Counted from the first letter of the stretch, positions 1-8,318 are shown. The stretch: DNA of 35,235 nucleotides from Candidatus Coproplasma stercoripullorum (GCA_018712405.1 DVHB01000058.1:1-35235), one strand, 5' to 3'. Numbers and translations are program-made. Notes: generated by a model from the sequence alone, not told the origin.

Positions 1-247
1 GGCAGTCAACGTGCGCATAGTGACGCTTGTCTGTCTGATACTCAACGTGAGCGGTGTTTATCGTGATACCACGAGCCTTCTCTTCGGGAGCCTTATCGAT
101 CTCGTCGTATCTCATCTTCTGAGCCTGACCTTTGCACGCCATTACCATAGTGATAGCTGCGGTCAGAGTGGTCTTGCCGTGGTCAACGTGGCCGATAGTG
201 CCAATGTTAACGTGGGGCTTGCTGTTGTCGTACTTAGCCTTTGCCAT
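1..247 (-). CDS. tuf: Elongation factor Tu, N-terminal part (runs off the left edge)
   Basis: GTPase that carries aminoacyl-tRNA to the ribosomal A site in the cytoplasm. Only the first 82 codons are inside the window. They begin [20 protein letters not shown] and contain the P-loop GHVDHGKTT and the switch I end [12 protein letters not shown], which are diagnostic for EF-Tu. The ATG at 245-247 follows a strong AAAGGAGAA ribosome site. It is the last gene of the str cluster but is separated from fusA by 254 bp holding a hairpin and its own promoter, so it is probably transcribed both by read-through and independently. Between P-loop and switch I it reads [10 protein letters not shown], a slightly unusual segment. 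Identity is certain; the C-terminal two thirds are not visible. Confidence 0.97.
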   Translation of the reverse strand, partial: MAKAKYDNSKPHVNIGTIGHVDHGKTTLTAAITMVMACKGQAQKMRYDEIDKAPEEKARGITINTAHVEYQTDKRHYAHVDC

Positions 248-371
248 TTTTGTTTTCTCCTTTAAATATTATTTAAACGATAACTTTTGCCCGAACTTTT
301 CGGGCGACGCAGCTATCTATCATTTCAATTTGCTGCTGATTTTATGACTTCCAGTTTAAGTCACATTTAAC

Positions 372-400
372 ATTATATATTAAAAATTTTAAAAATACAA
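372..400 (-). promoter_or_regulatory. Predicted sigma-A promoter for tuf
   Basis: On the minus strand, TTGTAT (395-400), a 17-base AT-only spacer and TATAAT (372-377) lie ~125 bp upstream of the tuf start. The transcript would begin near 365 and carry a small hairpin, GCCCGAA/TTCGGGC at 289-305, before the ribosome site. The match is seen directly; activity is inferred. Confidence 0.6.
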
Positions 401-434
401 TCAAATAAGGGCTTGTATTTGAAAAATTTTTGTA

Positions 435-460
435 CGTACGCCGCCGCAAAGCGGCGTACG
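435..460 (-). terminator. Hairpin between fusA and tuf, possible weak terminator
   Basis: A perfect 10-bp inverted repeat, CGTACGCCGC with GCGGCGTACG and a 6-base loop, lies 41 bp past the fusA stop. On the minus strand it is followed by TACAAAAATTTTT, so the T-run is delayed and interrupted. It could partly terminate the rpsL-rpsG-fusA transcript, leaving tuf to its own promoter. Confidence 0.45.
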
Positions 461-501
461 ATTTATATTTACAGTAATTGCAGACTATGCCGCGATATTA
501 C

Positions 502-2613
502 TTAGTTAGAATTGCGCTTCGCGCGCTCACCGATTACCTTTTCGGCCACGCTCTTGGGAACCTCAGCGTAGTGGTCGAACTGCATCGTGAACTGGCCGCG
601 GCCCTGCGTGCGCGAACGAAGGTCGGTAGCATAACCGAACATCTCCGAAAGAGGAACTTCGGCATCAACTACCTTGGCGCCCGCACGGTCATCGGTGGAT
701 ACGATAGTGCCGCGACGGGAGGTCACATTGCCCATGATGTCGCCGAAGTAGTCGTCGGGAGTGATTACCTCGACCTTCATTATGGGCTCAAGAAGGACTG
801 CCTTAGCCTTTTCCATACCGTTCTTGAACGCCATGGAGCCCGCGATCTGGAACGCCATTTCGGAGGAGTCGACCTCGTGGTAGCTTCCGTCGTAAACCTG
901 AACTTTGAAGTCTACAACTTCATAACCTGCAAGGAAACCGTTCTTGGCCGCGCCCTGAATGCCCTTGTCGATAGCGGGGATGTATTCCTTGGGAATAGAA
1001 CCGCCGACTGTAAGGTCTTCGAACACATAGCCCGAGCCGGGTTCGCCGGGAATGAGATGGATCTTGCAGTGACCGTACTGGCCTTTACCGCCCGACTGCC
1101 TCTTGTAAAGGCCCTCTGCATCAACTGCCTGCTTGAAGGTCTCGCGGTAGGCAACCTGAGGAGCGCCTACGTTGGCTTCGACCTTGAATTCCCTTAAAAG
1201 ACGGTCTACGATAATATCGAGGTGGAGTTCGCCCATACCTGCGATAATGGTCTGGCCGGTCTCCTGATCGGTATAGGTCTTGAAAGTGGGGTCTTCCTCT
1301 GCAAGCTTGATAAGAGCCATCGTCATCTTCTCCTGGCCGGCCTTGGTCTTAGGCTCGATGGAGAGCTGGATAACGGGATCGGAGAAGGTCATCTGCTCGA
1401 GAACGATGGGATGAGCTTCGTCGCAGAGCGTGTCGCCGGTAGTCGTGTCCTTGAGACCGACTATGGCGCAGATATCGCCCGAGTAAACCTTGGGGATCTC
1501 GGTACGCGTGTTGGCGTGCATCTGAACGAGACGGCCGACGCGCTCCCTCTTGCCCTTGGTGGAGTTATATACATAGGAGCCGCTCTCGAGCACGCCCGAG
1601 TAAGCTCTGAAGTATGCAAGCCTGCCGACAAACGGGTCGGTAGCTATCTTGAACGCAAGGCCGGAGAAGGGTTCGTCGTCCGAAGTCTTGCGCTCTTCCT
1701 CTTCGCCCGTCTTGGGGTTGACGCCCTTTACGTGGTCGACGTCTACGGGTGAAGGAAGGAAATCTATAACGGCGTCGAGAAGCATCTGAACGCCCTTGTT
1801 TTTATAGGATGAACCGCAGAGCACGGGAGTGCACTTCATGGCGATGGTCGCCGCGCGCAGGCCCTTTCTTATTTCGTCGGGGGTAAGTTCCATAGTGTCG
1901 AGGAACTTTTCCATGAGCTCGTCGTCGCCTTCGGCTGCAGCTTCCATTATCTTCATATGAAGTTCTTCGGCTTCAGCCTGCATATCGGCAGGGATCTCGT
2001 CCTTATGATACTGCTTGCCGTCGTCGGAATCATAGATTTCGGCATTCATCTCTATAAGGTCGACTATTCCGCGGAAGGTGGCTTCCTTGCCTATGGGCAG
2101 CTCGATGGGGACGGGGTTGGCTGAAAGCCTCTCCCTCATCATTCTTACGGCACGCTCGAAGTTTGCGCCGTTGATGTCCATCTTGTTTACATATGCAATG
2201 CGGGGAACCTTATATTTATCAGCCTGGCGCCAAACGGTTTCAGACTGGGGCTCAACGCCGCCCTTCGCGCAGAAAGTTGCGATGGCGCCGTCGAGGACGC
2301 GGAGCGAACGTTCAACTTCTACCGTGAAGTCTACGTGGCCCGGGGTATCGATGATGTTTATACGGCATTCATCGGCCTTTGTCTTGCCCGAACGGATCCA
2401 GTGGCAGGTAGTTGCGGCCGAAGTAATGGTTATGCCGCGCTCCTGCTCCTGCACCATCCAGTCCATGGTAGCTGTACCGTCGTGCGTTTCGCCTATCTTA
2501 TGATTGATACCGGTATAATAGAGTATACGCTCAGTAGTAGTCGTTTTACCGGCGTCGATGTGCGCCATTATGCCGATGTTGCGGGTATGCAATAAATCGT
2601 ATTCTCTTGCCAT
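502..2613 (-). CDS. fusA: Elongation factor G
   Basis: Ribosomal translocase GTPase, 703 aa, normal family length. The N-terminus [20 protein letters not shown] carries the P-loop [15 protein letters not shown]. Then follow the switch II region [17 protein letters not shown], the [10 protein letters not shown] base-recognition motif, domain II, and the C-terminal EF-G domains with the [19 protein letters not shown] signature. The ATG at 2611-2613 has a GGAGTAACAT ribosome site. It starts 18 nt after the rpsG stop, so the two are co-transcribed and probably translationally coupled. The third position of the str operon is the usual place for fusA. Long open frames on the opposite strand are codon-bias shadows. 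Confidence 0.98.
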   Translation of the reverse strand: MAREYDLLHTRNIGIMAHIDAGKTTTTERILYYTGINHKIGETHDGTATMDWMVQEQERGITITSAATTCHWIRSGKTKADECRINIIDTPGHVDFTVEVERSLRVLDGAIATFCAKGGVEPQSETVWRQADKYKVPRIAYVNKMDINGANFERAVRMMRERLSANPVPIELPIGKEATFRGIVDLIEMNAEIYDSDDGKQYHKDEIPADMQAEAEELHMKIMEAAAEGDDELMEKFLDTMELTPDEIRKGLRAATIAMKCTPVLCGSSYKNKGVQMLLDAVIDFLPSPVDVDHVKGVNPKTGEEEERKTSDDEPFSGLAFKIATDPFVGRLAYFRAYSGVLESGSYVYNSTKGKRERVGRLVQMHANTRTEIPKVYSGDICAIVGLKDTTTGDTLCDEAHPIVLEQMTFSDPVIQLSIEPKTKAGQEKMTMALIKLAEEDPTFKTYTDQETGQTIIAGMGELHLDIIVDRLLREFKVEANVGAPQVAYRETFKQAVDAEGLYKRQSGGKGQYGHCKIHLIPGEPGSGYVFEDLTVGGSIPKEYIPAIDKGIQGAAKNGFLAGYEVVDFKVQVYDGSYHEVDSSEMAFQIAGSMAFKNGMEKAKAVLLEPIMKVEVITPDDYFGDIMGNVTSRRGTIVSTDDRAGAKVVDAEVPLSEMFGYATDLRSRTQGRGQFTMQFDHYAEVPKSVAEKVIGERAKRNSN

Positions 2614-2631
2614 ATGTTACTCCGGTAAAAC

Positions 2632-3102
2632 TCAGAATCTGAAGTGAGCAAACGCCTTGTTTGCCTCTGCCATTCTGTGCGTATCTTCCTTCTTCTTAAC
2701 GGTGCCGCCGGTGTTGTTGAACGCGTCCATGAGTTCGGCCGCGAGCTTTGCGCTCATGCCGCGCTCGGAACGCTTGCGGGTGTTGATGACCAGCCAGCGG
2801 ATTGCGAGCGTCTGCCTTCTTTCGGGCCTTATTTCCATGGGCACCTGATAGTTGGCGCCGCCTACGCGCCTTGCCTTAACTTCAAGCACGGGCATGATGT
2901 TGTTCATGGCCTGGTTGAATATATCCATTGCGTCCTGTCCGAGTTTTTCAGACATAATTTTGAACGCGTCATAAACTATGTTCTGCGCCGTTCCCTTGTT
3001 GCCGTCGTACATGATCTGATTTATCAGCTTTGTTACGACCTTTGAATTATACACGGGATCAGGCAGCACGTCCCTCTTGGGGACGTTACCTCTTCTGGGC
3101 AT
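2632..3102 (-). CDS. rpsG: 30S ribosomal protein S7
   Basis: Primary 16S rRNA binding protein that nucleates assembly of the 30S head, 156 aa, standard length. The N-terminus [20 protein letters not shown] and the conserved [25 protein letters not shown] segment identify S7. The start has a strong AAAGGAGAT site. It lies 18 nt upstream of fusA. In E. coli, S7 represses its operon by binding the rpsL-rpsG spacer. Here that spacer is 309 nt and contains a dispersed repeat, so whether the same feedback works cannot be read from the sequence. Confidence 0.98.
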   Translation of the reverse strand: MPRRGNVPKRDVLPDPVYNSKVVTKLINQIMYDGNKGTAQNIVYDAFKIMSEKLGQDAMDIFNQAMNNIMPVLEVKARRVGGANYQVPMEIRPERRQTLAIRWLVINTRKRSERGMSAKLAAELMDAFNNTGGTVKKKEDTHRMAEANKAFAHFRF

Positions 3103-3411
3103 AATAATCTCCTTTAATTTTATTCGTTTGGGTTGGGCCTGAAGTTTGTTATTTCAAACCCTAAATAAGCTATTGCTTGCCACAATAAAAACTCACGCAA
3201 AATCTTTTGCCGTGAAATTCATTTTGTCGTAACGCGGCTTAACGCCCGAACTAAATTCGTGCTACCGCGTTTCGGCATTATATCCTGGTAGCAAATCTTC
3301 TCCGCCCGTTTACCGTATTGATACATACGGCACGCGGCGAATACTGCCTACTTTTATCGGTCAAGGGAAGATATATTCCGAAACAAGTAGGATGTTAAAT
3401 CTTGTGTGCGA
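3103..3411 (-). other. Long rpsL-rpsG intergenic spacer (309 nt)
   Basis: No coding frame is supported here. The spacer holds one copy of a dispersed two-hairpin repeat at 3193-3280 (listed separately) and a short hairpin CCGTAT/ATACGG at 3312-3329. A TATAAT-like string occurs on the minus strand near 3280-3290 without a convincing -35. The spacer is far longer than usual for a str operon and may be a processing, regulatory or insertion site. Confidence 0.7.
3193..3280. repeat. Dispersed two-hairpin repeat, copy 1 (inside the str operon)
   Basis: It shares length, order and much sequence with 29705-29812. Hairpin 1 is TCACGCAAAA (3193-3202) against TTTTG-C-CGTGA (3205-3215) with one bulged C. 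Next comes the shared ATTTTGTCGTA. Hairpin 2 is CGCGG (3233-3237) with CCGCG (3265-3269), enclosing CGAA-CTAAA-TTCG. The shared tail TTCGGCATTA ends it at 3280. Stem bases differ between the copies but pairing is kept, so the structure appears selected or inherited from a mobile unit. Confidence 0.75.
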
Positions 3412-3786
3412 TTAAGCCTTGGGCTTCTTTGCGCCGTAGCGCGAACGAGCCTGCTTGCGCTTTGCAACGCCTGCGGTATCGAGGGCGCCGCGCACGATGT
3501 GGTAACGAACGCCGGGCAGGTCTCTAACCCTGCCGCCGCGGATAAGAACGGAAGAGTGCTCCTGAAGGTTGTGACCTTCGCCGGGAATGTAAACGGTACC
3601 TTCCTGCTTGTTGGTAAGGCGCACCCTGGCAATCTTTCTTATAGCAGAGTTAGGCTTTTTAGGAGTCGTGGTGGTAACCGAAAGGCATACGCCGCGCTTC
3701 TGGGGGCAGTTGTCAAGTATAGGTGACTTGGACTTATAAACCTGCTTCTCTCTGCCGTGCTTTATAAGCTGGTTGATTGTAGGCAT
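3412..3786 (-). CDS. rpsL: 30S ribosomal protein S12
   Basis: Decoding-centre protein of the small subunit, 124 aa. It starts [20 protein letters not shown] and has the hallmark loops [12 protein letters not shown]-type (here [19 protein letters not shown]), [20 protein letters not shown] and [20 protein letters not shown] frame opens 11 codons earlier at 3819, but the ATG at 3784-3786 is preceded by AAGGAGGAAACAA and matches the family N-terminus, so I chose 3786. It is the first gene of the str operon behind a structured leader. rpoB/rpoC, which commonly precede it in Bacillota, are not upstream here. Confidence 0.98.
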   Translation of the reverse strand: MPTINQLIKHGREKQVYKSKSPILDNCPQKRGVCLSVTTTTPKKPNSAIRKIARVRLTNKQEGTVYIPGEGHNLQEHSSVLIRGGRVRDLPGVRYHIVRGALDTAGVAKRKQARSRYGAKKPKA

Positions 3787-4190
3787 TTGTTTCCTCCTTG
3801 TTTTACTCGGCAGGCGCAAAGCGCCGCCTGTGGAATATATCTTTTATCCTCGTCCGTCCCTTAGCGAACAAAGTAAAAAGCGAAAGTATTCACAAAATTT
3901 TAGCTCTGGCCGAGAGCTAAAATTTTCGTGAGTTCGAGGGGCCAGCCCCTCTTTGCGCGACCCTAAGTGCCCGCGGAATATATAGTCGCGCAAATTCACC
4001 CTTGGTGAACCTGCTGACCGCAGCAAATAGGGTCTTTCTACGGCGGGAAACCCGCCTTGAAACGCAAATTATTTTCAGAAAGATTTTACGAAATTGTCGC
4101 GCAGGCATATAAGTGCCCGCGAAAATTCTGTGCTGTAAACACTGTTTAAAGGTCACTACAAACATAGTGACCCAATTTGACTATAACAGC
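3787..4190 (-). promoter_or_regulatory. Highly structured ~400-nt leader of the str operon
   Basis: Non-coding region between the predicted start point near 4190 and rpsL. It contains a chain of inverted repeats: GGTCACTA/TAGTGACC (4151-4172), GGCGGG/CCCGCC (4039-4054), TGCTG/CAGCA (4012-4026), TTCACC/GGTGAA (3996-4010), TTTGCGCGAC/GTCGCGCAAA (3952-3994), GAGGGGC/GCCCCTC (3936-3951), a perfect 14-bp stem AAAATTTTAGCTCT/AGAGCTAAAATTTT with 5-base loop (3894-3926), and a GC hairpin near 3809-3832. The 14-mer AAGTGCCCGCG(G)AA motif occurs twice (3964 and 4111). The stem at 3894-3926 ends in UUUU and is attenuator-like. I recognise no known ribosomal leader family. Confidence 0.6.
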
Positions 4191-4197
4191 AAAAGGT

Positions 4198-4226
4198 ATT
4201 TTAACAAACGATTTAAAGTTTGTCAA
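4198..4226 (-). promoter_or_regulatory. Predicted sigma-A promoter of the str operon
   Basis: The minus strand reads TTGACA (4221-4226), exactly 17 bases, TAAAAT (4198-4203). This is the best promoter match upstream of rpsL and lies ~410 nt before its start codon. Strong consensus boxes fit a highly expressed ribosomal operon. Confidence 0.75.
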
Positions 4227-4508
4227 CCGAATTGAGCAAAATTTCTTATATTATACCCTCTATTATGCCCTCTTGCGACCTTGCCGATACCTTTTTGTCA
4301 TATTTTGCTTTACCACGCTGAATTATATACCATATTATATAAATAGAAAATAGGGCGCCGGAGAGGCTAAAGATTGTACCCAATTTTTTAAGCGCGAACC
4401 CCACCTTTAATTCCTCCCCTTGAGGGGAGGCTTTATTGCGGAACTATTTTTAAAAATAAATAACTGTGCGCAGGCGAATTAAAATAGCACCTCACCACAG
4501 CAAAAAGT
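4227..4508. other. Non-coding gap with T-rich and hairpin repeat fragments
   Basis: No gene is seen between the str promoter and the structured repeat. The region 4413-4441 carries CCTCCCC/GGGGAGG followed by CTTTATTGCGG. Then comes an AT-rich stretch ending in AATAACTGTGCGCA at about 4460-4470. Both pieces recur at 15270-15330, and the hairpin core also at 15202-15232 and, more loosely, 8012-8038. They look like members of a degenerate intergenic repeat family. Confidence 0.55.
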
Positions 4509-4516
4509 CCATAACG

Positions 4517-4636
4517 GGTTCAGAGATGCGAGCAGAACGAGGCGAACGCGGATTTGACCGCAGGGAGTGTACAAAGAGGTACACGACCAAGGCAAACCGC
4601 AAGTTCAACAAAGTTATGCGACGCATATATGAAGCC
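4517..4636. repeat. Covarying 3'-flank structured element, copy A1
   Basis: A ~120-bp element whose four copies share a nested fold. P1 is GGTTCA (4517-4522) with TGAA-G-CC (4630-4636, one bulged G). P2 is ATGCG (4526-4530) with CGCAT (4622-4626). P3 is GCGG..TTTG (4548-4556) with CAAA-CCGC (4593-4600). P4 is GTGTAC (4567-4572) with GTACAC (4579-4584) around the loop AAAGAG. The right edge continues GGGCGGAGTTTA and stops against the terminator of the aldolase-like gene, 25 bp from its stop codon. Short ORFs here are not convincing. Confidence 0.85.
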
Positions 4637-4647
4637 GGGCGGAGTTT

Positions 4648-4673
4648 AAAAGGCGTTGACATCAGTCAACGCC
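4648..4673 (-). terminator. Intrinsic terminator overlapping the aldolase stop codon
   Basis: GGCGTTGAC (4652-4660), loop ATCA and GTCAACGCC (4665-4673) make a perfect 9-bp hairpin. On the minus strand it is followed by TTTTAAA. The left arm in transcription order is the end of the coding sequence (codons for Gly-Val-Asp) and the loop contains the TGA stop. Confidence 0.75.
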
Positions 4674-5633
4674 CATGATCTCTTGAATGAATTGCTCATA
4701 GTCCTCGCGGTTCGCCTTGATGAAATCTATCGCCGCGTAGGGGTGAACGTTGTATATGCCCGTGAGAAGATATGCCGTGTCGTACCCCCATTTTACTTCC
4801 TTGGAAAGAGGGTTCATGTATTCGCGGATGAACTTTAACACGGGTTCCATTTTGTATTTGGGGTTCTTAAGAAAGCCCAAGAGCGCCTCGGTGTAGGCAT
4901 TGCCCGCGCCGCGTCCCATGCCGCAGACGGTGCCGTCGAGGTAGTTTACGCCCTTGGCGCACGCCTCAATCGTATTTGCAAAGGCGAGTTGCTGGTTGTT
5001 GTGCGCGTGTATGCCCACCTGCTTACCATACTTTGCGGCAATCTCGAGATACGTGTCGCAAATGGGACGGATCTGCTCGGGATAGAGCGCGCCGTAGCTG
5101 TCGACAATCACCATTATTTCGGCGGGCGACTGCGCTATTATTTCCAGCGCCTGCCTTAAGCTGCTCTCCTGCACCTTTGAAACGGCCATTACGTTGCAGC
5201 TCGTTCTGTAGCCCATTTTGGCGCAGTACTCTATCATTTCAATGGCTGTGGGCACTTGGTGAACGTAGGTCGCCACGCGGTACATGTCTATCACCGATTC
5301 TTTTTTGGGAATGACCTCTTCCTTTAAATCGACCCTGCCCACGTCGGACATTACGCTTATCAGCATATCTGTCTTATTTTCGCCGACTACCGCGCGGATA
5401 TCCTTTTCGTCACAGAACTTCCACTTGCCGAACTTGGTGGTATCGAACATCTTTTTGGATACCTTGTAGCCGAACTCCATTATATCCACGCCCGCGGCGA
5501 CGTTGGCCTCATAGAGCGCTTTTACGAAGTCGTCTTTGAAATAGAAGGAATTTACTATGCCGCCGTCGCGCAGCGTCGCATCCAAAATTTTAACTCCCTT
5601 CCTGAACGATTGAAGATTGCCTACGTTTTCCAT
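4662..5633 (-). CDS. DRE-TIM / HMGL-like aldolase family protein
   Basis: TIM-barrel metal-dependent aldolase/lyase of the family that includes 4-hydroxy-2-oxovalerate aldolase, HMG-CoA lyase and isopropylmalate synthase; 323 aa. Near residue 17 it has the signature LDATLRDGG, with the Arg and Asp of the active site. It also has the metal-binding HxH in QVGIHAHNNQQLAF and the glycine-rich GTVCGMGRGAGN loop. The length fits a stand-alone catalytic barrel without the C-terminal regulatory or communication domain, so the substrate cannot be named. The ATG has an AAGGAGAA site 10-11 nt upstream. It is monocistronic, with its own promoter, an adjacent palindrome and a terminator that overlaps its stop codon. 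No pathway neighbours help with substrate. Confidence 0.85.
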   Translation of the reverse strand: MENVGNLQSFRKGVKILDATLRDGGIVNSFYFKDDFVKALYEANVAAGVDIMEFGYKVSKKMFDTTKFGKWKFCDEKDIRAVVGENKTDMLISVMSDVGRVDLKEEVIPKKESVIDMYRVATYVHQVPTAIEMIEYCAKMGYRTSCNVMAVSKVQESSLRQALEIIAQSPAEIMVIVDSYGALYPEQIRPICDTYLEIAAKYGKQVGIHAHNNQQLAFANTIEACAKGVNYLDGTVCGMGRGAGNAYTEALLGFLKNPKYKMEPVLKFIREYMNPLSKEVKWGYDTAYLLTGIYNVHPYAAIDFIKANREDYEQFIQEIMGVD

Positions 5634-5704
5634 AAAAATATATTCTCCTTAAGAAATTGCCGCGCACTCCGCGCGCCAAAGTGTTTTCCGTAAAATTATT
5701 GTTT

Positions 5705-5734
5705 ATTATAACACGGCCTGCGCGGACTTGTCAA
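5705..5734 (-). promoter_or_regulatory. Strong sigma-A promoter for the aldolase-like gene
   Basis: Minus strand TTGACA (5729-5734), an 18-base spacer and TATAAT (5705-5710): both boxes are perfect consensus. It lies ~70 bp upstream of the start codon. Confidence 0.8.
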
Positions 5735-5736
5735 TC

Positions 5737-5754
5737 ACTTTATCATGATAAAGT
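5737..5754. promoter_or_regulatory. Perfect 18-bp palindrome abutting the -35 box (candidate operator)
   Basis: ACTTTATCATGATAAAGT is a perfect palindrome ending two bases from the TTGACA box. It has no loop, so it suits a dimeric DNA-binding protein better than an RNA hairpin. I cannot assign it to a known regulator. Confidence 0.55.
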
Positions 5755-5790
5755 AAAAATAGCGGCGGGCGCAAAGTTTGCGCCCGCCGC
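5755..5790 (-). terminator. recG: Intrinsic terminator after recG
   Basis: A GC-rich stem, GCGGCGGGCGC with GCGCCCGCCGC (5762-5790) and a short A/T loop, is followed on the minus strand by TATTTTTA. It lies ~70 bp after the recG stop and just before the palindrome and promoter of the next gene. Confidence 0.75.
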
Positions 5791-5859
5791 GCGGGACCTT
5801 AGTTTCGCAATCCCGGAAAAATTCCCTGCTCTGCAAGGCGGAAATTTTCGCGAACATGC

Positions 5860-7866
5860 TCAGTTCAGCACTACGTTTTCCAAACTCTTATATTTTTCAA
5901 GCGCGGCGCGGCGCAGGGCGGAAATTTCAAAATTGCCCGAAAAGGCTTCGTCCGATATCGCCTTTGCCGTGAATATCACGCTTGCGGGGAACTTTAAATT
6001 CTTTATCTCGGAGAGCACGCGGCCGCTCTGGCGTGTACCCATAAAGTCGCCCCCTCCCCTCAGCTCGAGGTCGGCCTCGGCTATCTTAAAGCCGTCGGAG
6101 TTGTTCTTTATCACCGACAATCTTTCGCGCGCCTGCGGCGTATCCGAGCCCATGAGCAGAAAGCAGTAGCTCTTCTCCGAGCCGCGGCCCACGCGCCCGC
6201 GCAGCTGGTGGAGCTGCGAAAGGCCGAAGCGCTCGGCGTTGTATATCACCATTATGGTGGCGTTTGGCACGTCCACCCCCACCTCTATCACCGTGGTAGA
6301 GACGAGGCAGTCATACTCTCCCTCTTTAAAGGCCTGCATTACGGCGTTCTTGTCCTTCTCCTTCATCTTGCCGTGCAAAAGGGCGAGGCGCACGCCGCTC
6401 ATCTTCGATTTGAGCTCCTCGAAAAGCTCGGTGACGGACATCACAGTGCCCTCGTCGTCGCCCTCTATCTTGGGGCAGACGAAATAGGCCTGCCTGCCCA
6501 GCTTTGCCTGTTCGGCGATGTATTTGATCATATCGCCGTATTTTGACGAGGGAATTATCGAGGTGGATATCTCCTGCCGCGCGGCGGGCTTATCCTTTAT
6601 GGTGGTTATATCCAGATCGCCGTAGAATATCAGCGAGAGCGTGCGGGGTATGGGCGTTGCCGACATTATCAAAACGTCGCTTCCCTCGCCCTTATCGGCA
6701 AGGGAAGCGCGCTGCGCCACGCCGAAGCGCTGCTGCTCGTCGCAGACGACGAGAGCGAGGTTTTTGAATACTACGTCCGCCTGAATGACGGCGTGCGTGC
6801 CGCAGATTATATCAATCTCCCCCCTTTTGAGGGCGGCCTTGACAGCCCGCTTTTCGGCGGCGGGCGTTGAACCGACGAGCAGGGCGCAGTTGTAGTCGGG
6901 GAAATACCGCTGAATTAGTGCAAAGCTCTGGCGGGCGAGCACCTCGGTGGGCGCGATCATGGCCGCCTGGTAGCCCGACTTTACCGCCATGAACATGCCC
7001 GTGAGCGCGACGGCCGTTTTGCCGCTGCCCACGTCGCCCTGCAGCAGCCTGTTCATCTGCGACGGGGAGCGGATATTATCGTATATGTCCCGCACGGCGG
7101 AGAGCTGGCCCGCGGTGAAATTGAACGGAAAGCGCGTCATAAAGCCGGCCACGTCCCTCTCGGTCACGGCGTAATTGTTGAGGCGCACGCGGCTTCCGTA
7201 CCCCTTTATCACGCGGAAGGCGGAAATCAACAGGAAATACTCCTCGAGCGCGATGCGCGCCGAGGCCTTTTTTATATCCTCCTGCGACTGAGGCGCGTGT
7301 ATGCGGCGGTAACTTTCCGACAACGGGATAATTTCATACTTTTTGCGCAGCGGCTCGGGAATGAAAGTTGTCGGCGTGCACTTTGTGAGCGCCTGGCGCA
7401 CGGCGTCGCGCACTATCTTCTGCGTGAGCGCGCCCGCGAGCGGGTACACGGGGATTATGCCCTTTAAATTTTTGTTGCTTGCGGCGGGCTCGAACGAAGG
7501 GTTTACCATGGAGGCGCCCATGCCGTACCTGTTCTGCACACGGCCGTAGAAGAGATATTCGCCCGGCTTGAGCTTTTGCAGCACATACGGCTGGTTGAAC
7601 CATAATGCGGTGAAGATGCAGCCGTTCTGCTGGCAGAGCGCCTTTACATACGGCCTGCGCGAATAGCGGTTGAACTCGGCATTTAAAACCTCGCACGCGA
7701 TGAGCGCCTGGGAGTTGTGCTCGACCTCTGTGATGGACGAGATGTGCGTGAGGTCCAAAAAATCACGCGGGTAGAGGCGCACGAGGTCCTCGCACGTAAA
7801 CACGCCCAGTTTATTGAAATCTTTTTCACGCTTTTCAGATATAAATTTCAGTTCGGTAAGTTTCAT
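5860..7866 (-). CDS. recG: ATP-dependent DNA helicase RecG
   Basis: Branch-migrating helicase that remodels stalled forks and Holliday junctions. From the ATG at 7866 it is 668 aa, typical for the family. An N-terminal wedge/OB domain is followed by the SF2 core: Walker A LLQGDVGSGKT (near 274-284), DEQQRFG (376-382), motif III SATPIPRT, and the C-terminal GRVGRG (557-562) plus the TRQSGR hook. The usual DEQH box reads DEQQ here. The frame opens at a TTG at 7911, but MKLTELKFISEKREKDFNKLG matches the family start; the ribosome site (GGTGG) is weak. recG follows fakA in the same order as in B. subtilis, without sdaAA/sdaAB. Confidence 0.95.
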   Translation of the reverse strand: MKLTELKFISEKREKDFNKLGVFTCEDLVRLYPRDFLDLTHISSITEVEHNSQALIACEVLNAEFNRYSRRPYVKALCQQNGCIFTALWFNQPYVLQKLKPGEYLFYGRVQNRYGMGASMVNPSFEPAASNKNLKGIIPVYPLAGALTQKIVRDAVRQALTKCTPTTFIPEPLRKKYEIIPLSESYRRIHAPQSQEDIKKASARIALEEYFLLISAFRVIKGYGSRVRLNNYAVTERDVAGFMTRFPFNFTAGQLSAVRDIYDNIRSPSQMNRLLQGDVGSGKTAVALTGMFMAVKSGYQAAMIAPTEVLARQSFALIQRYFPDYNCALLVGSTPAAEKRAVKAALKRGEIDIICGTHAVIQADVVFKNLALVVCDEQQRFGVAQRASLADKGEGSDVLIMSATPIPRTLSLIFYGDLDITTIKDKPAARQEISTSIIPSSKYGDMIKYIAEQAKLGRQAYFVCPKIEGDDEGTVMSVTELFEELKSKMSGVRLALLHGKMKEKDKNAVMQAFKEGEYDCLVSTTVIEVGVDVPNATIMVIYNAERFGLSQLHQLRGRVGRGSEKSYCFLLMGSDTPQARERLSVIKNNSDGFKIAEADLELRGGGDFMGTRQSGRVLSEIKNLKFPASVIFTAKAISDEAFSGNFEISALRRAALEKYKSLENVVLN

Positions 7867-8318
7867 CTTCCACCACATATGATAACGGGGAAAGACTTCG
7901 CCTTCCCCCAAAAAAAACTATATTCACAATATTTTGCAATTTAATGCGGCTTGAACTGAGCAGTCAGCCTGCGTATAATCATATATATCCCTCAGTCGGC
8001 TGCGCCGCCAGCTCCCTTTAGCAAGGGCGCCTTTAATGCGGACGAGATTTCTCCGTTTCGCCTTCAGCTCCAGTCGAAATGACAATATTATTTTATAAAT
8101 AAATAATATCGCAAGGCGGGGTCTCGCCGCCATTAAAGTAATGGCATGGCGGCTCGGTCACCGCAAGCGCTTTTGCCTATGCGCTTACTCATCTCATTTC
8201 GCCACGCACAATGGGTGTCCATTGTGCTATGAAATGGCTCATTCGTCCCGCCGCAGCCCTTGCCTGGATAACCCTCGTAGATGCGAGCAAGACACGAAGC
8301 CTCCCCCCGCCCATAACG
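7867..8318. repeat. Mosaic of intergenic repeat fragments upstream of recG
   Basis: No gene is supported. In order there is a CAGTCGGCTGCGCCGCCAGC-type unit with a CTCCC..GGG hairpin (7992-8038, related to 15249-15300). Next is a GAGATTTCTCC...GTCGAAATGAC unit (8046-8083, related to 19345-19397). Then come a GCCGCCAT/ATGGCGGC hairpin (8126-8153), a perfect CACAATGG/CCATTGTG hairpin (8207-8226), and a fragment resembling the left end of the covarying element (8279-8297, ATGCGAGCAAGACACGAAG). These units look like layered small non-autonomous repeats. Confidence 0.6.

Noticed and set aside
478-1752. Long plus-strand ORFs opposite fusA (239 and 176 codons)
   Set aside because: Codon-bias shadows of the conserved EF-G gene with no ribosome sites or recognisable domains.
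4466-4678. A 70-codon plus-strand ORF across the structured element (and similar ORFs at 8211-8603)
   Set aside because: They lie inside repeat DNA, share residues such as MRR(I/K)YEAGRS only because the DNA repeat is shared, have no ribosome site and run into the antisense of real genes.
7867-7911. TTG start of recG at 7911
   Set aside because: The extra 15 residues are not part of the RecG family and cover the spacer.
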